NCBI GenBank assembly: GCA_029990205.1
Contig: JAPEKQ010000004.1
Coordinates: forward strand, 1 to 64,000
DNA from: a bacterium
GTDB lineage: Bacteria; Joyebacterota; Joyebacteria; Joyebacterales; Joyebacteraceae
DNA length: 64,000 bases
Direction of reading: 5' to 3'
This document shows positions 23,352-32,645 of this stretch, piece by piece (position 1 is the stretch's first letter; the number at the start of each line of letters is the position of its first letter). The position numbers were made by a program, and so were the translations under genes. The notes under the pieces were generated by a model that saw only the letters and a list, made by a program, of their open reading frames with translations, made no database searches and had not been told where the DNA came from.

Positions 23352-25238
23352 TCATCGCCTGCAGGTCGTCCCCGCCTCCACGGCGAGTCCGAGCGTCAGC
23401 TCCTCCCCGGTGACGGACCGCGATACACGCACGGTCACAAGAGCGCCGGCCGGGAGTGCTTTCCTTGCCCGAATATACCACCCTGCTCCGGAGCCCTTCA
23501 AGGAGCGAAGTCCGAACGCCCCGGGGAGTCCGGGCTCGCCCGCATAGAGCGTGGGGGCGCTTCCCTCCCCGGAGACGAGCATCACGCCCGCATCCAGCCG
23601 GTCCCCGCGATCGCTGAGGACCGAGGCAAGCGAGCACCCGACGCCCGTCCGCCGGCCGTATCCGCTCCCGTCCTTCGTCCGGGCCGACCGGGCGAGCCAG
23701 AGCTTCCACCGCCTGTCGCGGCCTGCAACGAGCGAGAGCCTCTCGCGTCGATCGGTCGTGGACTCGGTCGAATGGGGTTCCGCGCTGGACCCCGTCTCGC
23801 CGCGGACGCTCACCTCGGCCGTGAGCCGTGCGGCCCGGCCCAAACGCGCGCTGCCGCCTGCGGCGAACGCTCCCGTGCGCGGCGGGAGCGGCTCGCTGTA
23901 CGTACGCCATGGGTGACCGGTCACGCGACCGCGGCACCAGGCCGACCAGCTTCCCCGGATGCCGTACGACACCCGGAGCCACGACGAGGTGCAGTTCCCG
24001 CCGGACGAGGCCCCTGGCGGCGAAGCCCCCAGGGGGCTGTAGAACCCCCGGGAGACAAGGTCGGCACCGAGGAGCACGCGAGCGCGGCCGCGACGCGCCT
24101 CTATAGTAATGAGGGCCGCGTGCTCGCCGGGCGCATGGGCGGCGATCTCCGCGCCCCATCGGAGATCCCGCACGTCACCGGACGCGTCGACTCCGCACAG
24201 ATCGAGCGCGTCGCCCTCGAAGCCGAACCGGCTCCGCCGGAGATCGGCCGGCACGAACGGCCGGTCGTACCGGATGCGCAGCGCGGATACGCCGGCACGC
24301 CACATGCCGTCACCGGAAACGCCGTCGGAACGCACCAGCCGGACGCCCAGTACCGATTCGCGCAGCGCGTCCATCCCCGCCCGTTCACCCTCCGTCACGT
24401 GCGTCCCGGAGGTCCGGACGGTCGTCACCCGACCTTCATCATCCAGACCAACATCCAGCGACGTCCTCGTCGCCAATACCGTGACGTCGAGCGTGCCGAT
24501 CCTCACACGCGCCGCCGCCCCGCGGCGACTGGCCGACTCCGCCGCGCCATCGTATCCCCGCAGGCGGTCCGCTACCTCGGGTCCGCCCGGCGCGCCGAAC
24601 GCCGCGGCTCCCGCGACCAGGCGCTGCCCCCACTCAACGATCACGTCACCGGCGATGACCGCGGCACGCGGCCTGCCGGTGCCGCCGGCCTTCGACTTGC
24701 CCCCCTCGGGGCCGGCCGGTCCATCGCTGTCAGCATCGGTCGACTCGCTCATACCCCACCGGAGATACCCGCAGACGTGGTCGAGAGCGTCGTGCTCTCC
24801 CGGGTCGCGTTCTGCGGCGGCGCCGAAGGTGACCCTTCCCGCGACATCACCCCGAAATCTCAGGTACGTCCGCGAGTCGAAGCTCCGCCACTCGCCAGCG
24901 TACACACCCTCGGCTCGGGACAGCACGGAGAGCGAGAGAGTCGGAGGCTGCTCGGGCTTGAGTTCGTTGTCGGGCACGCGCGCCCTCGCGGACGCGAATC
25001 GTGCCGACTCCGCCAACAGGTCTATGATCAGCGCCTTCGTCTCCTCGTCGAGATCGTCGGGAAGCGACTCGATGAGGTCGGCGAGCGCCTGCCAGTCCGG
25101 GGCGACCGCGACAGTGTCAGTCGCAGCGCCCGCGATGCTGTCGTCCGGTGCGGCTCGGGTGCCGTCGGGCACCGCGGCGCTGCCGACCGCCGCCATCCCG
25201 AAGAGCGAGAGCGCCACAACGGCCATCGTCATCTTCAT
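23352..25238 (-). CDS. Outer-membrane beta-barrel of the ComEA/HhH-associated type
   Basis: About 628 residues. The ATG at 25238 overlaps the upstream stop (ATGA) and starts a signal peptide (MTMAVVALSLFGMAAVGSAA). A short helical segment (~35-75, ALADLIESLPDDLDEETKAL) may be a degenerate helix-hairpin-helix. The rest is alternating beta strands ending in a barrel-like C-terminus. GDVIVEWGQRLVAG near 190-205 resembles the FGQGLVL motif of large barrels annotated with HhH/ComEA domains in Bacteroidetes and related phyla. Function of that group is unknown; DNA uptake has been guessed from the HhH domain only. The upstream Arg-rich open frame to 25868 is antisense-like and not part of the protein. 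Confidence 0.65.
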   Translation of the reverse strand: MKMTMAVVALSLFGMAAVGSAAVPDGTRAAPDDSIAGAATDTVAVAPDWQALADLIESLPDDLDEETKALIIDLLAESARFASARARVPDNELKPEQPPTLSLSVLSRAEGVYAGEWRSFDSRTYLRFRGDVAGRVTFGAAAERDPGEHDALDHVCGYLRWGMSESTDADSDGPAGPEGGKSKAGGTGRPRAAVIAGDVIVEWGQRLVAGAAAFGAPGGPEVADRLRGYDGAAESASRRGAAARVRIGTLDVTVLATRTSLDVGLDDEGRVTTVRTSGTHVTEGERAGMDALRESVLGVRLVRSDGVSGDGMWRAGVSALRIRYDRPFVPADLRRSRFGFEGDALDLCGVDASGDVRDLRWGAEIAAHAPGEHAALITIEARRGRARVLLGADLVSRGFYSPLGASPPGASSGGNCTSSWLRVSYGIRGSWSAWCRGRVTGHPWRTYSEPLPPRTGAFAAGGSARLGRAARLTAEVSVRGETGSSAEPHSTESTTDRRERLSLVAGRDRRWKLWLARSARTKDGSGYGRRTGVGCSLASVLSDRGDRLDAGVMLVSGEGSAPTLYAGEPGLPGAFGLRSLKGSGAGWYIRARKALPAGALVTVRVSRSVTGEELTLGLAVEAGTTCRR

Positions 25239-26053
25239 ATGCGTATCGATACCGTGAGGGAGTAGCTGGAGCCGAGAACGGGGTGCCGACACCATGTCAG
25301 ATCGAGATCGGGCCGCATCGCCCGCCCGCCGCCGAGTCGGAGCCCGAATGCCGACGACGACGGCTCCAGCATGACCCCGGCCCGGAGACGCAGCCATGAC
25401 GCGAGGGCAAGGTCGCACCCGACGGCCGGCGACGGGGCGAACCCGGGCTCTCCTGAGAGCGACGCCAGGACCGTCACGCCATCGAGAACGAGAGCCGCGT
25501 CGCTTGAGACGCTTGAGGCGACAGGCGATGACAGGATACGTGAGCGCGTGGCGTTCCGAACGGACAGACCAACAACCAGTCTGCCGTGAACAAGCCAGGC
25601 CGCGGAAAGGTCGACCGTACCCGACCACTCCGGCGCGCCTCCCGCCCAGGACAGACAGAGCCCCCGACCACGGACACCGACCACGACGTCCCCTGACCAG
25701 CGGCGCATTCCCGCGACCTCCACCGTCCCCTCGCGGTAGAGGCGCCCACCGAACGACGATGCTCCGACGGTGAGCCACCTGCCGGCCGACTCCCTGGAGA
25801 GAGACACTGCAGCGCTCCGAAGGTCGGCGAGCCCGTAGAGCTCGGACGATGATGCGCTGATGCGCCACGCGGCCTCTCGCTCCGGTCCGGTCAGCACATC
25901 GATCAACTCCGGAGTCGGACCGGCGCCGCAGACGGCATTGGAGGTAATCGAGAGGACGTCGTGCTCGAACGCAGCTCGCGCCCGGCCCGGGAATGCGCCG
26001 AACAGACAGAGCGACACGAGAACGCCGACGGGGACGAGTATCCGGCGCCTCAT
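25235..26053 (-). CDS. PorV/PorQ-like outer-membrane beta-barrel
   Basis: 272 residues with a signal peptide cleaved near ARAAF. The body shows barrel-type alternation with Ser/Gly-rich strands (LRSAAVSLSRE, WLTVGASSFGGRLY, VSVRNATRSRI) and ends in SYSLTVSIRI, a typical aromatic-containing last strand. PorV/PorQ-type proteins are outer-membrane partners of FlgD/T9SS-tailed exported proteins; the gene just upstream encodes such a protein. Both gene junctions overlap (TGATG upstream, ATGA downstream), implying coordinated synthesis. The family assignment is from style and context rather than a signature motif. Confidence 0.6.
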   Translation of the reverse strand: MRRRILVPVGVLVSLCLFGAFPGRARAAFEHDVLSITSNAVCGAGPTPELIDVLTGPEREAAWRISASSSELYGLADLRSAAVSLSRESAGRWLTVGASSFGGRLYREGTVEVAGMRRWSGDVVVGVRGRGLCLSWAGGAPEWSGTVDLSAAWLVHGRLVVGLSVRNATRSRILSSPVASSVSSDAALVLDGVTVLASLSGEPGFAPSPAVGCDLALASWLRLRAGVMLEPSSSAFGLRLGGGRAMRPDLDLTWCRHPVLGSSYSLTVSIRI

Positions 26054-27792
26054 CAGCGCACCAGCCCGACGGCAGTCTTCGCCGTCACGAGGATCCCAGC
26101 CCGTGCGTCGATCGCCTCAAGACACGCCACGTAGATCCCGGCCGGGAGGATCGCACCGTCCTCTCCTCCTCCGTCCCAGACCAGCTCGCTCGTCGATGCA
26201 ACGAGGTCGTGGTCGCGAAGCACGGCGCGCACTCGCCCCAGCACGTCGAAGATGGTCAACCGGACGGTCGCCTGCGGGGTCGGCAGGTCGAAGCGGATCG
26301 CGCACCGGTCATCGATACCATCGCCATCCGGGGTGAACGGGTTCGGTGAGATGGTCAGGCGGCCCGCCTCGGGCAGCGCCGAGACATGGATGCTGTTGAC
26401 TCGGCCCGGCGTGCTTCCCTCCGGCGAGACGGAGCTGCCCCAGTTCCCCGGATCGTCCGATGGGAGCGAGGGACGCACCCGCTCGAGCGTGACGTCCCGA
26501 TCCCCACCCCACGACCGCTCGTACCGAACGATGTCGATCGGCGTCCCGTACTCATCGGTGAGCACCACGACATCATCGACCGAGAGCGCCTCCCAGCTCG
26601 CGAGCGAAACCACAGGGGCGCTCGCCCGCGGCTCGACGACCTCAGGCTCACGGGCAACCACGAGGAACCCGCCCGGCGCGAGCTTGAACCGCCTGACCGT
26701 GTTCGAACCACCGCCACCCGACTCCCGCGAGCTGCCGGCGCACACGATCGCACTCAGTTCCTCGTCATCTCCGAGGAGCCACCGGTCGACTCGCACGGGC
26801 ATCGCAGACACGCTCACCAGCTCGAGCCACTCGGTCTCGTGCTCGCCCGGCGAGTGCATCACCTCATTAAGGACGATCTGCCCTCCCGGCGACCCGACGG
26901 TGAACGATGTAGAGACCCGATTGCTCGAGGTATCCGCATCCGCCGCGAGAAGCGCCTCGACGAGCGCCGTGTGGTAGCCGGACGCACCGGGATCGAACGT
27001 GAGTGCGAACCGCGCCGTGTCGCGGACCGCCAGCACGTCATCCACAACGGATTCGACCGTCGGCAGCAGGGACTCGTCAAGGAAGAGGCGGACGGTCACC
27101 TCTCCCCCGGCGACCGGGAGCGCTCCGACGTTCGCGATTGCGCAATCGAGCGTCACATCACCCGCAGGGAGAACCTCGCCGACGCGATGCGCGACCGCGA
27201 TGGCCACATCGGTCCCCTCGGCGTTCCGGCGTCCCGGGGTCGGCTCGACCGCGACGAAGTCGGACGCGTTGACACCCTCGTCGAAGCAGTCGGGCACGCG
27301 GGCAAGCGACAACCCAAGCGATGTGTCATCGGCAGGCTCGCCCTCGTAGTACTCGGGTGACAGCGGGTGTCCCCACCCCACGACGTCCACGACGCCGGCG
27401 CCATCGGTCAGGCGGAGCCCGTCCGGACCGTTCTGGAGATCGAGTGGCTCCACAATATCCGGCGTGGGTAGCACATCACTCTCACCGATGAGGAGGATCT
27501 CACCCGGTTCGAGACGGTCGAAGTCGCCACCGGTCCATTCGACGGTCCAGTCGTCCGGATTCGCGCCGTTGCCGGTCTCGAGCGTCCAGCCCGTGAGCAG
27601 AACGGCCGACGAACCACAGTTGCGGAGCTCCACGAACTCCAACCCGGTATCCGGGCCGTCGGGGTCGTAGAGAACCTCATTGATGAGGACTGCTGCTGAA
27701 CACGGGGATGGGATCAGGAACGAGAGAGTGAACAGAAGGAAGAACAGGGGACAAACATCAATCAACCACCGGCCGGCGCGCACGACACACAT
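26053..27792 (-). CDS. Exported lamin-tail-domain protein with CARDB-like and FlgD-like modules
   Basis: About 579 residues. The ATG at 27792 follows GGGAGG; a GTG two codons upstream is less well placed. After a signal peptide (PLFFLLFTLSFLIPSPCSA) comes a lamin-tail domain (~36-190, VLINEVLYDPDGPD, GLEFVELRN, LTGWTLETG). A CARDB-like Ig domain (~200-310, AIANVGALPVAGGEVTVRL) and a second lamin-tail domain (~315-460, IVLNEVMHSPGEHETEW) follow. It ends in a FlgD-Ig-like module (~480-579, ISPNPFTPDGDGIDDRCAI, FDVLGRVRAVL, LPAGIYVACLEA). Bacterial lamin-tail proteins are usually surface or DNA/nuclease-associated; no nuclease domain is seen here. It is probably exported together with the PorV/Q-like and HhH-type barrels downstream. 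Confidence 0.8.
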   Translation of the reverse strand: MCVVRAGRWLIDVCPLFFLLFTLSFLIPSPCSAAVLINEVLYDPDGPDTGLEFVELRNCGSSAVLLTGWTLETGNGANPDDWTVEWTGGDFDRLEPGEILLIGESDVLPTPDIVEPLDLQNGPDGLRLTDGAGVVDVVGWGHPLSPEYYEGEPADDTSLGLSLARVPDCFDEGVNASDFVAVEPTPGRRNAEGTDVAIAVAHRVGEVLPAGDVTLDCAIANVGALPVAGGEVTVRLFLDESLLPTVESVVDDVLAVRDTARFALTFDPGASGYHTALVEALLAADADTSSNRVSTSFTVGSPGGQIVLNEVMHSPGEHETEWLELVSVSAMPVRVDRWLLGDDEELSAIVCAGSSRESGGGGSNTVRRFKLAPGGFLVVAREPEVVEPRASAPVVSLASWEALSVDDVVVLTDEYGTPIDIVRYERSWGGDRDVTLERVRPSLPSDDPGNWGSSVSPEGSTPGRVNSIHVSALPEAGRLTISPNPFTPDGDGIDDRCAIRFDLPTPQATVRLTIFDVLGRVRAVLRDHDLVASTSELVWDGGGEDGAILPAGIYVACLEAIDARAGILVTAKTAVGLVR

Positions 27793-27861
27793 CCCCACCT
27801 CCCATCGCGCGGGACCTTGGCCCCTTTCTATTCGCGGCGCGGGCGCGCCGCATGTGACTGG

Positions 27862-30045
27862 CTACGGAAGACCTTTGCTCCTCCTCAGCGCCCACTCGGC
27901 GCCGAGCAGACCGACGAATGCCAGGAGCATCCACGGTGAGTTCCAGAGTTCGAGCTCGCGAGTCGCGGTGCGGGTCGCCCATGCGAGCGGGACGGCGTCG
28001 GGAAACTCCTGCACGCTCTCCGGCGTGAAGTAGCCGCCACCCGTTTCCTCTCCCAGTCTTGTCAGCAGTGTCGAGCGCCGGCGGATCTCGGAGTCCTCGA
28101 GGCTGAACTCCTCGACGATGAACTCCCCGCGCGCGCTCCCTACGTCTTCGCCCGCGAGCACGGCGCTCGCCTCGAAGACGTACCGCCCCGGCGCCAGCGG
28201 CTCCACGGCCCCGCGATAGAACTCTCCGTCCGCCTCGAGCGCGAACTCAGCGACCGGCGCCGACTCAGCACCTCGAGACACGGCGCACGAGACCTCTGCG
28301 CCCGCCGCCGGGCGGAAGTCGGAGCGATAGACCTGAGCGGACACGATCGCCCGTTCTCCGGCCGCGTACACGTCGCGGTCGGTCTGCGCCACGACGCGTT
28401 CGAGCTCGCCGCGCGCCGTCAGCCAACGCGCCGCGTTCGCCGCGAGACGGTCCAGGAGCCTCGCCTCACCGGCGGCCAGCTCCCAACGCCAGATACCCTC
28501 GGCGGCTATCGATATCACCTGACCAGCGCCGCGCCGCACGGACGCGACGACGGGAACCTGCGCGTCGACCGGCCCGGCCGCCGCGAGCACCACCGCGTCT
28601 CCGGCCAGCGTGGATGCGCCGGGACTCAGCGCCCACACCGGCGGAAGCTCGCGCCACACCTCAGCATTCTCTGCGCGATCGCTGACCACGCGGGTCACCG
28701 GCGAGGATTCCCCGGCGATGGTCAGCGCGACCCGCTGCTCGGTCGGCGAACCCTGCTCTCCGTCGGTGATGACCGGAGAGAGCTCCGCGATGCCGTCCCC
28801 GCCTGTGTCTCCAACACCGCCGGCGTCCCCGCTGACCGGAAGCCCGACAAGCAGGAGTCCGCCACCACGCGTCCGGACATACTCAGTCAGCCACTCCCCC
28901 TGCAGCGGAACGCCGACCGCGGGCTCGATGAGCACGACCAGATCGTAGTTGAGAAGCTCCTCTCGCGACCCCGGCGCCTGACCTCCCGCGCCCGGCACGG
29001 CGCGAGGTGACAGGTCCACGATGACATCAAGCTCGACGTTCGGGTCGCCCTCGAGCTCACGCCGGACGAATGACAGATCGAAGCTCGGCCGCGGCGCGGC
29101 CAGCAATACACGGATGCGCCCCTTGAAGACGTTGGTCACGGCCACGCGTGTGTTGTTGCTCGTCAGTCGTTCCCCCGCGGCCGGAGGAACGGTGACCGTG
29201 TATCGGTGAACGCCCGGCTCGGTCGGCGTCACCCGGAAGGTGACCTCGGTCTCCTCCCCCGACTCCGAGAGCCGGACCGGTCGGGAATCCAGAACGACCG
29301 CTCCCTCGCGGAGCTCGAGAACGGCCTCGCCGTCGGCGTAGCCGAAACTCGAGACGCGGACGCGGATGGGCAGCGACTCGCCGGAGTACGAGACTCGATT
29401 CGTCGTCGCCTCCCGCACGGCGATGTCCGTGCCCGCGTCGCTCTCCCCGAGTCCGAGCGTGAACACGGGCACACCGAGCGCGAGACCTTCATCGTACGGG
29501 CTTCCACCGACGTTGGCGGCCCCGTCGGTCGCAACGACCACGGCGCCGAGGTTCCGTCCGGCGAGTTCCGTCGCAAGATCCTCGAACGCCCCGGCGATGT
29601 CCGTCAGCTCGCCGTCGAACGCCGGCGGAGATGCAATGGAGAGCCGAGAGACATCGAGCGACCGCGCATCGCCGGCGAACGTGAACGCCGCGAGTTCGGC
29701 GTCGCGCCCTATCCTTGGAAGCACGATCTCGTTGAGCAGCCCGACGGCCTCGTCTCCCCTCGTCTCCCCGGTCGTGGCATCGGCGATCGCCATGCTCCGC
29801 GAGCGGTCGACCAGCACGCCGATCACCGGCCGCTCGCGAGCGGTCCGGACGAGCGAGAGGACCGGTTCCATCAAGAGCACAAGAAGGAGCGCCAGCGCCA
29901 CGCCACGCAGGATCGCGAGGAGGGTCCTCATCGGTCGGCTGACCGTCTCCGGCACACGGCGGTAGAACCACCGGATGGCAGCGACTGCCACGACGAGCGC
30001 CGCGAGGTAGAGCCAGGCGTGGGGCTGATTGGCAACGAGGTTCAA
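27862..30045 (-). CDS. Membrane protein with VWA domain and glutamine-amidotransferase-like fold
   Basis: 727 residues. The start is TTG at 30045, with GGAG eight bases upstream and the reading frame giving an immediate membrane helix (AWLYLAALVVAVAAI). A second helix lies near 45-65. A VWA domain (~75-240) has the MIDAS pattern DRSRS and TDG. Ig-like stretches follow (~245-330), then a GATase-like alpha/beta region (~340-530, IRVLLAAPRPSFDLSFVR, VVLIEPAVG). More beta domains and a C-terminal helix (WMLLAFVGLLGAEWALRR) complete it. This layout matches large uncharacterised Bat/VWA membrane proteins of FCB and Planctomycetes genomes. Role unknown. It starts 17 bases after the debranching enzyme gene. 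Confidence 0.75.
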   Translation of the reverse strand: MNLVANQPHAWLYLAALVVAVAAIRWFYRRVPETVSRPMRTLLAILRGVALALLLVLLMEPVLSLVRTARERPVIGVLVDRSRSMAIADATTGETRGDEAVGLLNEIVLPRIGRDAELAAFTFAGDARSLDVSRLSIASPPAFDGELTDIAGAFEDLATELAGRNLGAVVVATDGAANVGGSPYDEGLALGVPVFTLGLGESDAGTDIAVREATTNRVSYSGESLPIRVRVSSFGYADGEAVLELREGAVVLDSRPVRLSESGEETEVTFRVTPTEPGVHRYTVTVPPAAGERLTSNNTRVAVTNVFKGRIRVLLAAPRPSFDLSFVRRELEGDPNVELDVIVDLSPRAVPGAGGQAPGSREELLNYDLVVLIEPAVGVPLQGEWLTEYVRTRGGGLLLVGLPVSGDAGGVGDTGGDGIAELSPVITDGEQGSPTEQRVALTIAGESSPVTRVVSDRAENAEVWRELPPVWALSPGASTLAGDAVVLAAAGPVDAQVPVVASVRRGAGQVISIAAEGIWRWELAAGEARLLDRLAANAARWLTARGELERVVAQTDRDVYAAGERAIVSAQVYRSDFRPAAGAEVSCAVSRGAESAPVAEFALEADGEFYRGAVEPLAPGRYVFEASAVLAGEDVGSARGEFIVEEFSLEDSEIRRRSTLLTRLGEETGGGYFTPESVQEFPDAVPLAWATRTATRELELWNSPWMLLAFVGLLGAEWALRRSKGLP

Positions 30046-30062
30046 GAGTGAGTCTCCGGTGT

Positions 30063-32552
30063 TCAGATGCGAGATACGGTCGTCCGCCAGCCATCACCGT
30101 CCGGTTCGACGATGAACTCGAGCGCGGAGCCCGGAGCGAGCGCCGCTTCGACCGTGTCCCCGCGCCTCTGCTCCGCGGCGCCGGGCGGCACCATGGCCGT
30201 GAAGCGGACGGTCAGTTCCGGGAGGTCGTCACCGGCCGCAATCCTGTAGACACCACTCGGGCCGTCGGGGTTCGGGCTGCCACCATCGGCCGCGGCGTCG
30301 CTCCCCTTCGTCGCGACCGCCTCACCCGTCCGGAAGAAGACGGATGCCGTCCCGGGACCAAGCTGCACGGGGCACGAGACCCAGGGCAGGTCGGGCGGAA
30401 GCGCCGGTGTCACGTCGAGACACCCGTCCGCCATGTCCGGGCGGAGCCCAAGGTAGTCCTGATAGAAGTTCCTGAGGAACTCCGCGAGGCTCCACGCCTG
30501 CGAGACGGTCCCCGCGACGTTCTCGCCCCGTTCGGGCGCCCGCCCATTGCGGAGCTCCGACAGCGTCCCGGCCGCTCCCTCATTGAAAAGGAGGTCGCGG
30601 AGAACGCGCGTCTGCTTCCAGGCCTCGGCGATCCGTCCGCCGCGCACCAGCGCGGTCACCACAGGACCGGTCAGCCAGACCCAGACATCTCCATTGTGAT
30701 ACGCCTCGTCGAAGTGGTACCGGTCGAGGTCCAGATGGACCGGGTGAAACTCGGGGTCATCCGGGGAGAGCGATGCGACGCCGTGCGGAAGCACGCAGGT
30801 CGACAGCAGCCGGTCGAGAACCGCATCTCGCTGCTCGTCCGTCAGCAGCCCGCCGCCCGGCAGGCTCAGCGCGAACGCCTGGTTCGGTCGATCGCGGCCG
30901 TCCGGCGTCCCGTCGGACAACAGACGATCGTAGAGCGCGTTCTTCCCGCCATTCCAGAATGCGGCAACGAACGATGCCGTGACCCTGCCCGCGATCTCGC
31001 GCCACCGGTCGGCGCGATCGTCGGAAGCACCACCGGATCCGTCGCCGGCTCCGTCACCGGTCCCGTCACCGGCCGCCGACGCACCCGCCGCGATCTCGGC
31101 CAGGCGGGCCCCCGCGAGGAGCGCCTCGCGCCACAACACCTGGATCTCGACCGCCCGGTCGCCACGAGGCGACCATGGACCGTTCTCCCCCACCGCGTCC
31201 ATCCATGTCTCGGCATCGCCGTGCCTGATGAGGAGGTCGTCGCCTACCCGATGGAGCAGCGCGCCGACGATCGCACGCTCGATGAACGGCAGGATCTCGG
31301 CCGCGAAGTCAACGTCCCCCGAGTAGAGGACGTACTCCAGCGCCTCCCGGACGAACCACCACGTCCCGTCGGCCGTGTTGTAGTAGATCTCACCCGGCAT
31401 CGCCAGGTTCGGGATCCGTCCGTACGTCGTGTCGCTCTCATCGGTGTTCTGGAGTCCGGCGCACGTTCTCAGCACCTCGCGCGCCACGTCGAACTCACCG
31501 CGGCAGAGACACGCGCCGGGGAGCGAGATGAACGTGTCGCGTCCCCAGTAGTTCGGGAACCAGTGCAGACCGGCGAAGATGCCGACCCCCATCTGATTCA
31601 TAATGAGCGCGTCGACCGAGGCTGTCGCCCACCGGAGGGCGTATGCAAGGTCTGAATCGGCGCACGCAACGCCGACACGGTCCAGCAGCTCGCAGACCCT
31701 TCGCATCTTCGCGTCGTAGAACGAGAGCTCGTCCCGGATTCCGCGAAGCGCGAGCGCCTTCGCCTCCTCCAGCGTGTCGCCAACGGCGACGGCGACCGTC
31801 ACGGTCGCGGCGAAGCTCTCCTCGCCCTCGAGTTCGAACGTGAGGCGCCCGGGAACGAAGGGAGTCGCTGACGCCATCGACCGGCGCACGGAGTCGCGCT
31901 CGTAGGTTGTCTCCCGATAACTGGACTCGCCGTCAAAGACGACGGGGCGGTCGCACGCGATCGCCAGCCAGACAGGCCAGTCGTCATCCTCCGTTCTCGA
32001 GGGGTGGTCGCTGCGACGGATACAGAGAACGCCGTCATCGGACTCCCATCGCACGTCGTACTCCGGACGCACCTCTTCCCAGATGCTCCGGATATCGACC
32101 CGCGGGACGAAAGAGGCTTGTCCTCGCCAGCTCGAATCGTACGACACGAGGAGCAGGTTCTCATCGTCCGCGAGGAACACGGTCTCGGTCGTTCCGTCCG
32201 CGACGTAGGTGCGCGTCATGCTCTGCGGGAGCACGACGGCATTCCTCAGACTCCAGACCGCCGCGGGCCGGTCGCCGACAACGAGGTCCCAGCCCTCGAG
32301 GAACTTGTGAAGCTCGACGGTAAGACCGCGGTAGTTGCGCGTTCTCGCCGTGCCCGTCTCGCCGCAGAAATACGCCTTCTGACGGTTCGTGAGGATGTAC
32401 TCGCGCGAGCCGCCGCGCGTCACGACGATCGGAAGCCCGTGCTTCCGTCCGCGCGTGGGCAGGGAGGCGGCGGGGTCGGCCGGACTGGACGAGCTCCGCG
32501 AGCCCCGGGGGTCGCCCGGACAGGCGCTGTGCTTGTGCAACTTCTCTGCCAT
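30063..32552 (-). CDS. Glycogen debranching enzyme (amylo-alpha-1,6-glucosidase, GH133)
   Basis: About 829 residues from the ATG at 32552; a GTG at 32579 is an alternative start. No signal peptide, so cytoplasmic. The N-terminal GDE_N beta-domain (~50-280) contains REYILTNRQKAYFCGE and LTVELHKFLEGWDLVVG. The (alpha/alpha)6 catalytic barrel follows with GLHWFPNYWGRDTFISLPG (the conserved GRD motif near 345), GRIPNLAMPGEIYYNTADG and YHNGDVWVWLTGPV. It should remove alpha-1,6-linked glucose stubs from imported or stored maltodextrin/glycogen. It lies 93 bases after the GH57 gene and completes the locus: outside hydrolysis, import, then intracellular debranching. A Pro/Gly/Asp-rich insert sits near 490-510. 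Confidence 0.88.
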   Translation of the reverse strand: MAEKLHKHSACPGDPRGSRSSSSPADPAASLPTRGRKHGLPIVVTRGGSREYILTNRQKAYFCGETGTARTRNYRGLTVELHKFLEGWDLVVGDRPAAVWSLRNAVVLPQSMTRTYVADGTTETVFLADDENLLLVSYDSSWRGQASFVPRVDIRSIWEEVRPEYDVRWESDDGVLCIRRSDHPSRTEDDDWPVWLAIACDRPVVFDGESSYRETTYERDSVRRSMASATPFVPGRLTFELEGEESFAATVTVAVAVGDTLEEAKALALRGIRDELSFYDAKMRRVCELLDRVGVACADSDLAYALRWATASVDALIMNQMGVGIFAGLHWFPNYWGRDTFISLPGACLCRGEFDVAREVLRTCAGLQNTDESDTTYGRIPNLAMPGEIYYNTADGTWWFVREALEYVLYSGDVDFAAEILPFIERAIVGALLHRVGDDLLIRHGDAETWMDAVGENGPWSPRGDRAVEIQVLWREALLAGARLAEIAAGASAAGDGTGDGAGDGSGGASDDRADRWREIAGRVTASFVAAFWNGGKNALYDRLLSDGTPDGRDRPNQAFALSLPGGGLLTDEQRDAVLDRLLSTCVLPHGVASLSPDDPEFHPVHLDLDRYHFDEAYHNGDVWVWLTGPVVTALVRGGRIAEAWKQTRVLRDLLFNEGAAGTLSELRNGRAPERGENVAGTVSQAWSLAEFLRNFYQDYLGLRPDMADGCLDVTPALPPDLPWVSCPVQLGPGTASVFFRTGEAVATKGSDAAADGGSPNPDGPSGVYRIAAGDDLPELTVRFTAMVPPGAAEQRRGDTVEAALAPGSALEFIVEPDGDGWRTTVSRI

Positions 32553-32645
32553 ATGCCTCAATCCAAGAGAGCGCCGCACTTCATCGTGTCGACGCTCTCC
32601 AGTGTGTCACTTCTGTTGTCACCTGCGCAAGACTGATGGGCAGTA

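Noticed and set aside
27834-27851. GCGGCGC/GCGCCGC hairpin between the VWA and lamin-tail genes as a terminator
   Set aside because: The stem is perfect, but no T tract follows on the minus strand and the next ribosome site is close, so read-through is more likely.
32579-32587. Eight-codon leader peptide before the debranching enzyme gene
   Set aside because: Its ribosome site is too far away (about 12 bases) and nothing suggests attenuation.
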